The notes under the pieces were generated by a model. The model worked only from the letters and a program-made list of their open reading frames with translations, was not told where the DNA came from and searched no databases. A stretch of 64,000 nt of DNA from Aliiroseovarius halocynthiae (lineage in GTDB: Bacteria > Pseudomonadota > Alphaproteobacteria > Rhodobacterales > Rhodobacteraceae), in assembly GCF_007004645.1 (NCBI RefSeq), contig NZ_ML660019.1:578437-642436 (forward strand), in the 5' to 3' direction. Position numbers and translations under genes: made by a program. Positions 32,335 through 42,291 of the stretch are shown piece after piece (positions within the stretch are counted from its first letter, which is position 1; every line of letters begins with the position of its first letter).

Positions 32335-32979
32335 TCAATAGGGCATGGCTTTCCCGTCCCAAGCCTCGAAGCACCCAGTATTGCTCAAAGATAAATCTGT
32401 GAAACGGTCCATCAGACCCGAAACCGAAGTTCCTACGTCTATCTCGGCGTTATCGCCCCCCATATCCGTCTGAACCCATCCCGGATGATAGATCCCCACA
32501 GAAATCCCATCGCGGGATAGATCCGTTGCCAAGTTGCGCCCAAGATTTAGAACTGCGGCTTTCGAGGCACGATAGATATAGCTACCACCCGGGGCGCGTG
32601 TGTGGCTGGCCATTTGGGACGAGATAATGGCAATCTTTCCGCGTGCTTCCTGAATGTTTGGCAGCAGCGCCTGCACCGTCAGAAAGACACCGGTAACATT
32701 GGTTGCCCATCCCTCTTGCCACATCTGGGCGGGATAGCCATCGGGCATGGTTTCATACTTGTCTGGATAGATGCCCGCATTGCAAATCAGCAGCTCTATC
32801 GGCGCGTCGCCTATGGTTTTCTTAAGTGTGAGTAGGGCATCCGGATCGGTTACATCCAGTGCGACCAAACCGTTTTCCCCACTGCGTGAAGTGCCGATCA
32901 CCTCGTGACCCTGCGCTTGATACCGTTGGGAAAGCTCTTGCCCAATCCCTCGGCTTGCACCCGTAATGACGATCCGCAT
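32335..32979 (-). CDS. SDR family oxidoreductase
   Basis: 214 residues with the classical short-chain dehydrogenase motifs: MRIVITGASRGIGQELSQRY (TGxxxGxG), LLICNAGIY (NNAG-like), the catalytic Ser in IISSQMAS, and YIYRASKAAV (YxxxK), then HPGWVQTDMGG. It would use NAD(P)H on an unknown carbonyl or alcohol. The C-terminal DGKAMPY is usual for CsgA-like SDRs. Confidence 0.92.
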   Translation of the reverse strand: MRIVITGASRGIGQELSQRYQAQGHEVIGTSRSGENGLVALDVTDPDALLTLKKTIGDAPIELLICNAGIYPDKYETMPDGYPAQMWQEGWATNVTGVFLTVQALLPNIQEARGKIAIISSQMASHTRAPGGSYIYRASKAAVLNLGRNLATDLSRDGISVGIYHPGWVQTDMGGDNAEIDVGTSVSGLMDRFTDLSLSNTGCFEAWDGKAMPY

Positions 32980-33068
32980 GTGAACTCCTGTGTACGGCTA
33001 TGCTTTGCAACGTAACGACAGACAGGAGGTGATCAATGTATTTGCGGCCAGGGTGCTAAATTGTCCCC

Positions 33069-33521
33069 TCAGCCCTTCTTCGCATACTTGATAAACGGCG
33101 TCTTCGTGGCGACCTGATCATACAGCATCCGGCCTTTGTAGTTGAATTCCTGCGTCATCCAATAGGTGCCCGAACAGCCGTTCTCCTTGGCGATCTGATG
33201 GACGGCGTCGATCAGGCGGCGTCCGACGCCACCGCCGCGCAAGTTGGGATCAACATACAGGTCCATCAGATAGCAGGTGTTCTCAACACTCCACATGCTG
33301 CGGTGAAAAAGATAGTGGGTCAGACCAACCAACAGGCCATCTTGTTCGGCCACCAACCCCTGAAATTCACCCGCCTCGCCCGAGAGCATGCGCGCAAACG
33401 AGCTGTCATAGACAGCGTCGTCTAGTTTGGTCTCATAAAAATCCAAATAGGCTGTCCACAACACACGCCACGCGGGCTTGTCATCGGCGCAGATGGGGCG
33501 AATGATTAAGGTCTCGGGCAT
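33069..33521 (-). CDS. GNAT family N-acetyltransferase
   Basis: 150 residues with motif A for acetyl-CoA: MDLYVDPNLRGGGVGRRLID, preceded by GLVAEQDGLLVGLTHY and followed by ENGCSGTYWMTQEFNYKGRMLYDQV. It has the layout of polyamine or small-molecule GNATs. Substrate unknown. It is 90 bases from the SDR start, on the same strand. Confidence 0.9.
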   Translation of the reverse strand: MPETLIIRPICADDKPAWRVLWTAYLDFYETKLDDAVYDSSFARMLSGEAGEFQGLVAEQDGLLVGLTHYLFHRSMWSVENTCYLMDLYVDPNLRGGGVGRRLIDAVHQIAKENGCSGTYWMTQEFNYKGRMLYDQVATKTPFIKYAKKG

Positions 33522-33582
33522 GGCTGTATCCTTGGTTCCAGTGACGCCAGCCTAGCCATAGATCGCCAAATCTCAAGCTGCT

Positions 33583-34068
33583 TCAGTTCACCTTTTTCGT
33601 CGGTGTGAAAGGCAGAGGCATGACCGGCACGCCGTCTTCGATCAATTCCTTGGCATCTTCCAATTTGGTTTCGCCATAGATTGCACGTTCCGGTGCATCA
33701 CCCAGATGCATGGCGCGGGCTTCTTTGGCAAAGTCTTCGCCAACGTAATCGCTTTCAGCTTCGACCTTGGCGCGCAGCTTGGCGATTTCTTCCGCGATCT
33801 CGGCTTGTACCTCGGGTGGCGGGGCGACATGCGGGGTTGCTTGCGCTGATGGTGCGGGCGCAGGTGGTGCCTTGGGCGTTTCAGGTTTCACTGCAGCGCT
33901 GCGCGCTGGGCGTACCTTCGGGGCCATCAGGGTTTTTGCCACATCGGATGACCCGCATTCTGGGCAGGTAACATGGCCTGCCGCCGTCAACGCATCAAAG
34001 GCGTCGGCGTTCTGAAACCAGCTTTCAAATCGGTGGTCATGGTCACATTTCAGTGCATAGCGGATCAT
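33583..34068 (-). CDS. DUF1178 family protein
   Basis: 161 residues starting MIRYALKCDHDHRFESWFQN at ATG 34068 (the frame extends further without support). Two Cys pairs (C8, then CPECGSSDV) suggest zinc binding; KTLMAPKV follows, then a Pro/Ala-rich linker and a conserved C-terminal part EARAMHLGDAPERAIYGET. DUF1178 proteins are common in alphaproteobacteria, with no settled role. Upstream lies the Nudix gene on the same strand. Confidence 0.9.
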   Translation of the reverse strand: MIRYALKCDHDHRFESWFQNADAFDALTAAGHVTCPECGSSDVAKTLMAPKVRPARSAAVKPETPKAPPAPAPSAQATPHVAPPPEVQAEIAEEIAKLRAKVEAESDYVGEDFAKEARAMHLGDAPERAIYGETKLEDAKELIEDGVPVMPLPFTPTKKVN

Positions 34069-34156
34069 GGGGCGCGTGCGTCCAATTGGTGTTGCGTCAT
34101 AGGTATATGAAACCCGGGCAGGACCAGCGCAAGTCCCCAACAGAGCGCCTGACCAG

Positions 34157-34651
34157 TCAGCGCAACGCTTTCGGGTCGAAATCTTTGATAATCTGGCGCA
34201 GCTCTGGTTCGCTTACCATTTGCCCGGCCTTCTTTAGGCTGACCCATTTTCGGCGGCGTTCGTGCTTTTCCGGATAGCTCTTCAGTTGCTTTTTCACTTT
34301 CAAAGGAAACACGGCCACGACACAGGGTAGTTTTTCGCCCGCATGACCCTTGTCATAGGCGTAGAACCCCAGCACCTGATGGAACAGTTTGCCTTCCACC
34401 CCGGCTTCTTCATAGGCCTCGGTTGCGGCTGCCCCTGCAGGGGTTTCCCCGTCCATCGGCCAACCTTTGGGAATAATCCACCGCCCCGTCCCGCGCGAGG
34501 TGATCAGCAAGATCTCGACCTTGCCATCGTGGATGCGGAAGGGCAGCGCACCAAACTGCGTGCGCACGGATCGCTTATCAGAAAGCGACAGCCTGATTGG
34601 CTTCTGTTTGCCCTTCGCAATCGTCAACTTCTTACCGCTCGTTTTACCCAT
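34157..34651 (-). CDS. Nudix hydrolase
   Basis: 164 residues. The Nudix box is present in the form GWPMDGETPAGAAATEAYEE-AG, keeping Gly, the first Glu and the EExxG end, though the usual Arg-Glu pair reads Thr-Glu. The opening GALPFRIHDGKVEILLITSR and IPKGW resemble diphosphoinositol polyphosphate phosphohydrolase-like enzymes. A basic N-terminal tail precedes the domain. It would cleave a nucleoside diphosphate-linked compound. Confidence 0.9.
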   Translation of the reverse strand: MGKTSGKKLTIAKGKQKPIRLSLSDKRSVRTQFGALPFRIHDGKVEILLITSRGTGRWIIPKGWPMDGETPAGAAATEAYEEAGVEGKLFHQVLGFYAYDKGHAGEKLPCVVAVFPLKVKKQLKSYPEKHERRRKWVSLKKAGQMVSEPELRQIIKDFDPKALR

Positions 34652-34947
34652 GGCCCGGCCATCTTATCCGGCAATTGTTATTCTTCTTTGAAGATAGACG
34701 GTTTTGGACCGAAATAAAGGGAAAATGGCTGATTTGGTGGCTCTTAAGTCGCAAGGCGCGAGATGTGGGCGGCGCTTTCACCTGATCGCCTTCCGCGTCG
34801 CGGGTGTTGGACGCAGACACGACCGACCTCAGTGCCGCGTGGCGTTTGGTGGCATGTGGAAACGTGCGTCACGTTGAAAGATGGATGGAAATGCCCCACT
34901 TCTAACAGTGATCCGCAGTTTGTCTTTCATCCAAGTCCGGTTTGCTC

Positions 34948-35757
34948 ATGCCTGTTGTCCTACTGATCTTCGTTTCAATTGCCGGTTTCATAGGCTTTAG
35001 GTTCTGGTCGCGCCGACGCCTGCGAAAGCGCATACAGTCGCAGCCGCTGTCGTCAGGTGCGCGCCAGATTGTGGAAAAGCAGGTGCCACTTTCTGTGCGC
35101 TTGCCAGGCAATTTGCGCCCTGCCTTCGAAGGCAAAATCAACTTGTTTCTGCATCAGGTGACGTTTCACGGCTGTGAGGGCCTTGAGGTCACGGATGAAA
35201 TGAAGTTGTCGATTGCAGCGCAAGCGTGCCTGCTGATTTCGGGCAGCGACGCTTGGTATCGCCATTTGCGAACCGTGCTGGTGTACCCTGCGGCTTTTCA
35301 GTCTGTGGGTCGGGGGCAAGACGGTTACGTCGTGACCGAACGGCGCACAGTTCGTAGCGGCGAAAGCTGGCAATACGGCCCCATCATCCTGTCATGGATG
35401 GACAGCGAACAAGGCGCTTTGAACGAATTCGATGGACGCAACGTTGTGTTGCACGAATTTGCGCATCAGCTGGACGGCCTGTCTGGTCAAACCGATGGTG
35501 CGCCGCTGATGGCGAAGGGGCAAAGTTTTGAGACGTGGCGTCGGGTCTTTGTGACCGCATACGAACATCACGTCGCGCAGGTTCACGCCGGGCGCCGCAC
35601 CGTGATCGACGAATACGGCGCGGAAGGCCCCGAGGAGTTCTTTGCGGTCGCGATCGAGTTGTTCTTTGAAAAGCCCGATACGCTGAAGGCAGACGAGCCC
35701 GAGGTCTATCAACAGCTGTCCGAGCTGTTGCAGTTGGACCCATCAAGCTGGCGCTGA
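34948..35757 (+). CDS. MtfA-like zinc metallopeptidase (membrane-anchored)
   Basis: 269 residues from ATG 34948 (a TTG two codons earlier is possible). One N-terminal membrane helix (VVLLIFVSIAGFIGFRFW) is followed by a cytoplasmic basic stretch and a peptidase domain with HEFAH at residues 169-173 and a downstream Glu in EYGAEGPEEFFAVAIELFF. In E. coli MtfA controls the glucose phosphotransferase regulator Mlc; the membrane anchor here differs. No strong ribosome site is seen. Confidence 0.87.
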   Translation: MPVVLLIFVSIAGFIGFRFWSRRRLRKRIQSQPLSSGARQIVEKQVPLSVRLPGNLRPAFEGKINLFLHQVTFHGCEGLEVTDEMKLSIAAQACLLISGSDAWYRHLRTVLVYPAAFQSVGRGQDGYVVTERRTVRSGESWQYGPIILSWMDSEQGALNEFDGRNVVLHEFAHQLDGLSGQTDGAPLMAKGQSFETWRRVFVTAYEHHVAQVHAGRRTVIDEYGAEGPEEFFAVAIELFFEKPDTLKADEPEVYQQLSELLQLDPSSWR

Positions 35758-35774
35758 CAGGTCCAACAGATTCA

Positions 35775-37490
35775 TCAGTCGCGCGTGCCCGCAAATTTCT
35801 CTTGCCATTCTTCGCGCTGTTCGTCGGCGATCTTGGCAAACAGGTTTTCCGGCACCGTAAATGCGTGACCCGGCTTCAGCGTGTCCAATGCTTCGGCCAC
35901 GTCGCCCGGCCAATCCATGTCTGTATCCATCGCCGCGCGCAGGGTTTCGGATGCATCCGGGATGAATGGGGCCGACAGGACCGCGTAAAGGCGGATCAGG
36001 TTTAGGGCCAGCCGGATTTGTGCGGCGGCCTGATCGGGGTCGGTCTTGAAGGTCGCCCACGGCGCGGCGGCTTGCAGATATTCGTTGCCAGCGACCCAGA
36101 TGCCACGCAGTTCCTGCGCCGCTTTGCGCACGTCCATGGCCTCCATGTGGCCCTCATAGGCGCGGACCTTGGTATTTAGATCGGCGATCAGCGCGGTTTC
36201 GGCCTCGCCGTATGCTCCGCCTTCCGGCACCGCCTCCGAGAATTTCGAGCGGCAGAACTTGGTGACCCGGCTGACAAAGTTGCCCAGCACGTCGGCAAGG
36301 TCTTTGTTCACGCTGACCTGGAAGTTCTCCCACGTGAATTCGGCATCCGAGTTCTCGGGCGCATGGCTCAGAAGCCACCAGCGCCAGTAATCTGCGGGCA
36401 GGATCGACAGCGCTTGGTCCATAAACACGCCGCGCCCTTTCGAGGTCGAGAACTGCCCGCCATCATAGTTCAGATAGTTGAAGGACTTGATGTAATCGAC
36501 CAGCTTCCACGGCTCTTCCGACCCCATGATTGTGGCTGGAAAGGACAGAGTGTGGAACGGCACGTTGTCTTTGCCCATGAACTGAACATAGCGCACGTCA
36601 TCAGCGCCCTTATCGGTGCGCCACCAGCGCTCCCAGAACTCGGGGCCTTCGCCTTTTTCGTCCGCCAGCTCGGCTGTGGCCGCGATATATTCGATGGGCG
36701 CGTCGAACCAGACATAAAAGACCTTGCCTTCCATGCCGGGCCAGTCCTGATCGCCCTTCTTGACCGGAACACCCCAGTCCAGATCCCGCGTGATGCCGCG
36801 ATCTTGCAGCCCGTCACCATCATGCAGCCATTTCTTCGCGATCGAGGTCGTCAGCACGGGCCAATCGGTCTTCTGGTCGATCCACGCGTCCAGCTTGTCC
36901 TTCAGCGCGGATTGTTTCAGATACAGGTGCTTGGTCTCGCGCACTTCCAGATCTGTCGAGCCCGAAATCGCCGAGCGCGGGTTGATCAGGTCGGTCGGGT
37001 CCAACTGCTTGGTGCAGTTTTCACATTGGTCGCCACGCGCGCCGTCATAACCGCAGTTCGGGCATTCGCCTTCGATATAGCGGTCGGGCAGAAAACGGCC
37101 ATCGGCGTTGGAATAGACCTGCTTTTCGCTGACTTCCTCGATGAACCCGTTCTCGGCCAGCTTGCCTGCGAAATGCTGGGTCAGCTTGTGGTTCTGCGGG
37201 CTGGACGAACGCCCGAAATTGTCAAACGACAGGCGAAAGCCCTTTGCGATTTCGGCCTGAACCGCGTGCATCTCGGCACAGAATTCGGCGACGGGTTTGC
37301 CCGCTTTCGCAGCCGCCAGCTCGGCAGGCGTGCCGTGTTCGTCGGTTGCGCAGATGAACATGACCTCGCGGCCCCGGCAGCGGTTGTAGCGGGCATAAAG
37401 GTCTGCGGGCAGCTGCGAGCCAACCAGATTGCCAAGGTGCTTGATCCCGTTGATGTAAGGGATCGCCGAAGTGATAAGGACGCGGTTCAT
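35775..37490 (-). CDS. metG: methionine--tRNA ligase
   Basis: 571 residues from ATG 37490 (GGGAG 5 bases upstream). Class I synthetase: HIGH-type motif [11 protein letters not shown] (H18), the zinc knuckle [17 protein letters not shown], the KMSKS-type [12 protein letters not shown], and the anticodon domain after NFVSRVTKF. It charges tRNA-Met in the cytoplasm. No C-terminal dimerisation (tRNA-binding) domain is present, as usual in alphaproteobacteria. It is convergent with the MtfA-like gene (17-base gap). Confidence 0.97.
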   Translation of the reverse strand: MNRVLITSAIPYINGIKHLGNLVGSQLPADLYARYNRCRGREVMFICATDEHGTPAELAAAKAGKPVAEFCAEMHAVQAEIAKGFRLSFDNFGRSSSPQNHKLTQHFAGKLAENGFIEEVSEKQVYSNADGRFLPDRYIEGECPNCGYDGARGDQCENCTKQLDPTDLINPRSAISGSTDLEVRETKHLYLKQSALKDKLDAWIDQKTDWPVLTTSIAKKWLHDGDGLQDRGITRDLDWGVPVKKGDQDWPGMEGKVFYVWFDAPIEYIAATAELADEKGEGPEFWERWWRTDKGADDVRYVQFMGKDNVPFHTLSFPATIMGSEEPWKLVDYIKSFNYLNYDGGQFSTSKGRGVFMDQALSILPADYWRWWLLSHAPENSDAEFTWENFQVSVNKDLADVLGNFVSRVTKFCRSKFSEAVPEGGAYGEAETALIADLNTKVRAYEGHMEAMDVRKAAQELRGIWVAGNEYLQAAAPWATFKTDPDQAAAQIRLALNLIRLYAVLSAPFIPDASETLRAAMDTDMDWPGDVAEALDTLKPGHAFTVPENLFAKIADEQREEWQEKFAGTRD

Positions 37491-37553
37491 GTGAGCTCCC
37501 AATACGTGTTTGCGGTTGTTTAGGCTGAAATCCCCGAAAGGGCCAGTGCGGAC

Positions 37554-38792
37554 TTACGCTGTGGCCAACGCCAAGCCGTCCACAACTGCGGTGAAGGCTT
37601 CGGACCGTTCCAGTCGCGCAGCAGGGCAGGTGGCGGTGACTTCGTCTGCGACCAGTTGCATTAAGCTGGAGCCGCCAACCAGAATGGCCGTTGTGACCGC
37701 GCCCGGCGCCACACCCGCCCGCGCACAGGTTTCATACATCGCCATACGCAGATCATCGCGGAAGCCTTGCAGCGCTGCGTTCATGCTGCCTGCAGTGATC
37801 TGGGCGCTTAACCCACGCTCGACGAACCCCATCTGAATCCGAGCCTGCGCCTGATCTGCATTGGCTGAAATTTTGCCGTCCTCGACCGCGAAAGCCAGTT
37901 CGTGCCCCGATCTGTCCACGATCACCTCTTGCAGGCGCGTCACTTTCTCGGGTTCGACCGCATGGGCCAGCAGGTCTTCAATTTTCCGCTCGGTCTCGCG
38001 CGAATACAGGAAGGGGATCTTCGCCCAGGTGGCCAGCTCGTTGAAAATCGCGTTGGGCATGGGCAGAAGCTCGTCGCCGAAGGTGCGGCGCAGCTGCCCG
38101 CCATAGCCCAGCAAAGGCATCACATGCGCGACCGAGATCTTCTGGTCGAAATCCGTGCCCCCCAGCCGGATCCCGTGGCTGGCCAAAACCTCGATCTTAT
38201 CGCCATCCGCGCGATACACGCTGAAGTCGGATGTACCCCCGCCGATATCGACGATCAGCCCAATCCCCTGAGCGTCCCCCAAATGGCGACAAGCCAATGC
38301 TGCCGCCTCGGGTTCGTACAAAAAGCGGACGTCTTGAAACCCTGCTGCAATATAGCAGGAACGCAAATCGTCTTCGGCCTGTTTGTCGCGTGTTGAGTTG
38401 TTCGAGTGAAACTGCACAGGGCGGCCTGAGAGCACCCGATCAAATACCATCCCTGTCTCTGCCTCGGCCCGTGTCTTGAAAGCGATCAGGAACGATGTCA
38501 CGACATCCGCCAGAGTTTGGCGCTTCCCCCCGACAAAGCGGCTTTCATGCAAAAGGTCATGGCCCAGAATGCTTTTCAGCGCCCGCATATAGCGCCCATC
38601 ATCGCCGTCAATCAGTGCCGTGCTGGCGGCGCGTCCGATCCGCATCCCTCCGCCTTCGGTCGGGAAGAATACTGCGGTGGGCAGAGTGTCGGCGTCGCCC
38701 TCAATAGGGATGCGCCGGACCGCGCCTGCCTGCATCACCGCGGCAGCCGAGTTCGAGGTGCCGAAATCTACGGCCAGTACAGGAGAGGTCAT
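37554..38792 (-). CDS. Hsp70 family protein, YegD-like
   Basis: 412 residues comprising only the actin-type ATPase fold: phosphate-1 VDFGTSNSAAAVM, phosphate-2 VDIGGGTSDFSVYRADG, and the adenosine motif AILVGGSSLMQLV. The substrate-binding domain of DnaK is absent, as in E. coli YegD. The function of these short Hsp70 homologues is not settled. AAAGG lies upstream of the ATG. metG follows on the same strand 63 bases further. Confidence 0.9.
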   Translation of the reverse strand: MTSPVLAVDFGTSNSAAAVMQAGAVRRIPIEGDADTLPTAVFFPTEGGGMRIGRAASTALIDGDDGRYMRALKSILGHDLLHESRFVGGKRQTLADVVTSFLIAFKTRAEAETGMVFDRVLSGRPVQFHSNNSTRDKQAEDDLRSCYIAAGFQDVRFLYEPEAAALACRHLGDAQGIGLIVDIGGGTSDFSVYRADGDKIEVLASHGIRLGGTDFDQKISVAHVMPLLGYGGQLRRTFGDELLPMPNAIFNELATWAKIPFLYSRETERKIEDLLAHAVEPEKVTRLQEVIVDRSGHELAFAVEDGKISANADQAQARIQMGFVERGLSAQITAGSMNAALQGFRDDLRMAMYETCARAGVAPGAVTTAILVGGSSLMQLVADEVTATCPAARLERSEAFTAVVDGLALATA

Positions 38793-39029
38793 GACGGCAT
38801 ACCTTTCTATAAAGGAAGGGCGCGTGATTACTCAGCCCTGCCTATGCTGTCAAGCATTGTCACTGGACCGACTATTAAGACCGCCAAACATTCACCCGAC
38901 CACCTTCACGCCGGTCGTTTTTTGCTGTTTCGCTTGCGGGGCATCGGGGGGGCTGGTAAGCGAAGGAAACCTGATGGAAATCATAGGATTTGCATCCGGT
39001 GAAAGGGTAGTCCGGGGAAGGCAAGACGG

Positions 39030-40121
39030 ATGGACATGACTGGCCAAAACACGGCACGGCTTGAAGTGCGCGGGTTGAAGCGCAATTTTGGCGGGCTTGA
39101 CGTGGTGAGTGACGTGTCCCTGTCGCTTCAGGCTGGTCAGGTAACCGGGCTTCTGGGACCATCAGGATGCGGCAAGTCCACCACGCTGCGCATCATCGCA
39201 GGTGTGGACCAGCAGACCGAAGGCGAGGTCTGGATTGATGGTCAGATGGTTGCTGGGCCCGGCGTTTTCGTCCCTCCTGAAAAACGCCATATTGGCTTGA
39301 TGTTTCAGGATTTCGCCCTGTTTCCGCACCTGTCTGTCGGGGAAAACGTGGCATTTGGCCTTACCGGCACACGGACCGAAAAACGCCAACGCGTGCACAC
39401 GCTGCTTGAAAAAGTCGGGCTAGGTTCATTCATCGACAAATACCCGCACGAGCTGTCGGGTGGCGAACAGCAACGCGTCGCCTTGGCCCGTGCGCTTGCG
39501 CCCAAGCCGTCAATAATGCTGATGGACGAGCCCTTCTCGGGGCTTGATAACCGTCTGCGTGATGGCATTCGGGACGAAGCGCTGAGCATCCTGAAAGAGG
39601 AAGGCGCCGCGGTTCTTCTGGTCACGCATGAACCGGAAGAGGCCATGCGCATGGCGGATGAGATTGCGTTGATGCGGGCAGGCCAGATCGTTCAGCGGGG
39701 TGCGCCCTACAACATCTATAATGCGCCTGTGGATTTGCAGGCTGCTGCATTTTTCTCGGATGTGAATGTGATTCCCGGAACTGTCGAAGGTGCCCTGACC
39801 CAGACCGCCTTTGGTCAGTTTTTGGCCCCCGGCGTACCGGACGGGTCGCAGGTCGATATTGTGATCCGCCCACAGCACCTGAAGATTGACTTTGATCGCG
39901 GCGGCGTTGGCCCCAGCCCGACACCTGATCACGGGGTCTGGGCGCGTGGCCTTGTGAAGCGGGCGCGTTTCATCGGCAAGGAAAGCCTTGTGGAATTCCA
40001 GATGGAGCGGGACGGGACATTGCTGACGGCCTCGGTTCCATCGGTGTTTCTGCCCAAATCGGACACGCCCCTTTGGATCGCCATTCGCCGCGACCGCTGC
40101 TTTGTCTTTCCGCGCCACTGA
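39030..40121 (+). CDS. ABC transporter ATP-binding protein (Fe3+/spermidine type)
   Basis: 363 residues of the FbpC/PotA class: Walker [18 protein letters not shown]-loop [20 protein letters not shown], signature [16 protein letters not shown], Walker [14 protein letters not shown]-loop THEPEEA, and a C-terminal TOBE-like regulatory domain. No permease or binding-protein gene is nearby, so it is an orphan ATPase, followed by tatA after 224 bases. GAAGG lies 10 bases upstream of the ATG. Confidence 0.9.
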   Translation: MDMTGQNTARLEVRGLKRNFGGLDVVSDVSLSLQAGQVTGLLGPSGCGKSTTLRIIAGVDQQTEGEVWIDGQMVAGPGVFVPPEKRHIGLMFQDFALFPHLSVGENVAFGLTGTRTEKRQRVHTLLEKVGLGSFIDKYPHELSGGEQQRVALARALAPKPSIMLMDEPFSGLDNRLRDGIRDEALSILKEEGAAVLLVTHEPEEAMRMADEIALMRAGQIVQRGAPYNIYNAPVDLQAAAFFSDVNVIPGTVEGALTQTAFGQFLAPGVPDGSQVDIVIRPQHLKIDFDRGGVGPSPTPDHGVWARGLVKRARFIGKESLVEFQMERDGTLLTASVPSVFLPKSDTPLWIAIRRDRCFVFPRH

Positions 40122-40345
40122 CCGCCCTGCGACAACAGATTCGGCAAAAATCACCGCCTAACGTATCCTCAGCACCGTCGCCATCTTTTGGCATTCTTGC
40201 GACATTGCGCCCGGATACGGCGAAATCCTTGCTGTTTTTCCAGTTTTTTCCCATTGGGGCTTTGATCTTCCCGCGCGACACAATAAATGTTCTGGGCGAT
40301 ATATCTGCGAAAGCCGCCCAAGGCTTTCGGTTTAGGGAGAATAAC

Positions 40346-40561
40346 ATGCTCAACAATATCGGCCTTCCGGGCCTTCTGCTGATTGCCGTCGTGGTGCTGG
40401 TTCTATTCGGCCGCGGCAAGATCTCGTCCTTGATGGGGGAAGTTGGCAAGGGCATCACTGCGTTCAAGAAGGGCGTAGATGATGGCAAGAAGGAAATAGA
40501 AGACGAAGCCGCCGAGGTGGCCAAGGACGTAACGCCCGAGACTGATAACGAAAAGGCGTAA
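40346..40561 (+). CDS. tatA: Sec-independent translocase TatA
   Basis: 71 residues, ATG 40346 with GGGAGA 6 bases upstream. N-terminal helix [20 protein letters not shown] followed by the amphipathic helix with [20 protein letters not shown]. An acidic tail ends the protein. It forms the pore-like ring of the twin-arginine export system that moves folded cofactor proteins. A longer upstream frame overlaps in this reading but has no start. Confidence 0.93.
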   Translation: MLNNIGLPGLLLIAVVVLVLFGRGKISSLMGEVGKGITAFKKGVDDGKKEIEDEAAEVAKDVTPETDNEKA

Positions 40562-40585
40562 GCCGCCTAAGGAAAGGCGCAGCCT

Positions 40586-41212
40586 ATGTTCGATATCGGG
40601 TTTACCGAGCTTCTGGTCATCGGTGTTGTGGCCCTGATCGTGGTGGGTCCGAAGGATCTGCCCGGCATGTTTCGCACGCTTGGACGTTTCACCGCGCGCG
40701 CGCGCCAGATGGGGCGTGAGTTCACGCAAGCCATGAATGATGCGGCGGATGAAACTGGGGCAAAAGACATTGCCAGCAGTTTGAAATCTGCCACATCGGC
40801 CAAGTCGATGGGGTTGGATACGCTGAATAAGGCCGCCGAAGGGTTCGAAAAATGGGACCCCTCTAAGGCGTTGCGCGACCAGAAAGAAGCTGACGCCGCT
40901 TTGAAAGCCAAAGCTGACGAGGAAAGCGCAAAGCTGGCAGAGAAGACCGCGAAGGCCGCAGAAAAGATCGGTGCGGCCAGTGCGAAATCTGGCGCCAAGT
41001 CAGCGGATGCATCGGACGCGCCCAAGGCAAAGACCAAAACGGCCAAGAAGCCTGCTGCAAAGAAACCGGCAGCAAAGAAGGCAGCCGCAAAGAAGGCAGC
41101 GGCAAAGAAGCCAGCGGCAAAAAAGCCCGTAGCGAAAAAGCCAGCAGCCAAAAAAACGGCTGCGAAGAAACCTGCGGCCAAACCCAAACCCACGGATACA
41201 TCTGACGCATGA
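40586..41212 (+). CDS. tatB: Sec-independent translocase TatB with Lys/Ala repeat tail
   Basis: 208 residues: [20 protein letters not shown] is the TatB membrane helix, followed by the amphipathic helix ([20 protein letters not shown]). From about residue 154 nine KKPAA-type pentapeptides (with [10 protein letters not shown] and KKTAA variants) make a strongly basic tail like histone H1. TatB is part of the receptor for Tat substrates. It overlaps tatC by 4 bases. Confidence 0.93.
   Translation: MFDIGFTELLVIGVVALIVVGPKDLPGMFRTLGRFTARARQMGREFTQAMNDAADETGAKDIASSLKSATSAKSMGLDTLNKAAEGFEKWDPSKALRDQKEADAALKAKADEESAKLAEKTAKAAEKIGAASAKSGAKSADASDAPKAKTKTAKKPAAKKPAAKKAAAKKAAAKKPAAKKPVAKKPAAKKTAAKKPAAKPKPTDTSDA
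41045..41179 (+). repeat. nine 15-base tandem units coding KKPAA in TatB
   Basis: Nine imperfect 15-base units with consensus aagaaaccggcagca type code for [15 protein letters not shown] or KKTAA. The units differ mostly at third positions and at the Pro codon, so selection on the protein (basic, helical) rather than recent slippage seems to hold it. Confidence 0.85.
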
Positions 41213-42150
41213 GCGACACTGACGAGATCGAAGACAGCTCGGCCCCGCTGATCGAGCATCTGGCCGAGCTGCGCACGAGGCTGATCCATTCCGCCATCGC
41301 CTTCATCATCGGCATGGTGATCTGTTTCACGGTCTGGAACCCAATTTTCAATTTCCTGACCGAGCCCTTGTGTTCAACGATGGCAGACCGCGGTCAGGCT
41401 GATTGCGGGCTGATCCTGATCAAGCTGCAAGAAGGCTTCTTCGTTGCGGTCTCAATCTCGCTTTTCGGGGGCTTGGTTTTGTCCTTCCCCTATATCAGCT
41501 ACCAACTTTGGCGTTTCGTGGCGCCGGGGCTGTATAAGAACGAAAAGAATGCGTTCCTGCCCTTTATGCTGGCCTCGCCGATTATGTTCCTGATTGGGGC
41601 TTCTTTCGCATTCTACGTGGTCATGCCGCTGGCCTTCGACTTCTTCCTTGGCTTCCAACAGGCGGGGAATGTCGGCGAAACAGGGGTTGAGGCGTCCATT
41701 GATTTCCAAGGATCGGTGCAGGAATATCTGCGCCTATCGATCAAGTTTATCGTGGCCTTTGGCCTGTGCTTCCAGCTTCCGGTGCTTCTGACCCTGATGG
41801 GCAAGGCCGGTCTTGTATCGTCGCAGGGGCTTGCGGATGTTCGCAAATACGCCGTGGTCGGTATTCTTGTTCTGGCCGCGCTGGTTACCCCGCCGGATGT
41901 GATTACGCAGGTGATCCTGTTTGTCGTTGTCTATGGTCTCTATGAAATTTCGATCCAGCTGGTGAAGCGGGTCGAGACCAAACGCGAAGCCGATCTGCGC
42001 GCTCAAGGTCTGTGGTTTGAAGATGACGACGAAGAAGTCGAAGACGAGCTTATGGCCGAATTCGACGAAGAAGACGACGAGGATGATCCTGATGGCGGTC
42101 CAGATGACGACCCCGATGATGATCCAGGCATGGTTGAAACCGGCCGTTGA
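41209..42150 (+). CDS. tatC: Sec-independent translocase TatC with acidic tail
   Basis: 313 residues with six membrane helices. It has the conserved N-terminal [12 protein letters not shown] and [13 protein letters not shown], and the signature [19 protein letters not shown]. The last 45 or so residues (from about 269) contain 26 Asp/Glu, an unusually acidic cytoplasmic tail. TatC is the twin-arginine signal receptor. Shares 4 bases with tatB (ATGA). Confidence 0.95.
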   Translation: MSDTDEIEDSSAPLIEHLAELRTRLIHSAIAFIIGMVICFTVWNPIFNFLTEPLCSTMADRGQADCGLILIKLQEGFFVAVSISLFGGLVLSFPYISYQLWRFVAPGLYKNEKNAFLPFMLASPIMFLIGASFAFYVVMPLAFDFFLGFQQAGNVGETGVEASIDFQGSVQEYLRLSIKFIVAFGLCFQLPVLLTLMGKAGLVSSQGLADVRKYAVVGILVLAALVTPPDVITQVILFVVVYGLYEISIQLVKRVETKREADLRAQGLWFEDDDEEVEDELMAEFDEEDDEDDPDGGPDDDPDDDPGMVETGR

Positions 42151-42173
42151 TCTTTCTGACGTCAAAAGACACC

Positions 42174-42203
42174 AAAGCGCGCCCAACTGGGCGCGCTTTT
42201 TCC
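42174..42203 (+). terminator. Rho-independent terminator of the tat operon
   Basis: An 11-bp stem AAAGCGCGCCC (42174-42184) / GGGCGCGCTTT (42189-42199) with a 4-base loop AACT and a T tail. It lies 24 bases after the tatC stop. Confidence 0.92.
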
Positions 42204-42291
42204 TTTGCGTGTTTGCTAAAAAGCTTCCAAACCTGCCCCAAGCAGGTTTTAAGGGTTTGAAGTTCTACGACCGGTTAGAAGGACCATGACC

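Noticed and set aside
41045-41179. tandem repeats considered as CRISPR or minisatellite
   Set aside because: They code for KKPAA in frame within tatB, have no spacers and differ at third positions, so they are protein repeats.
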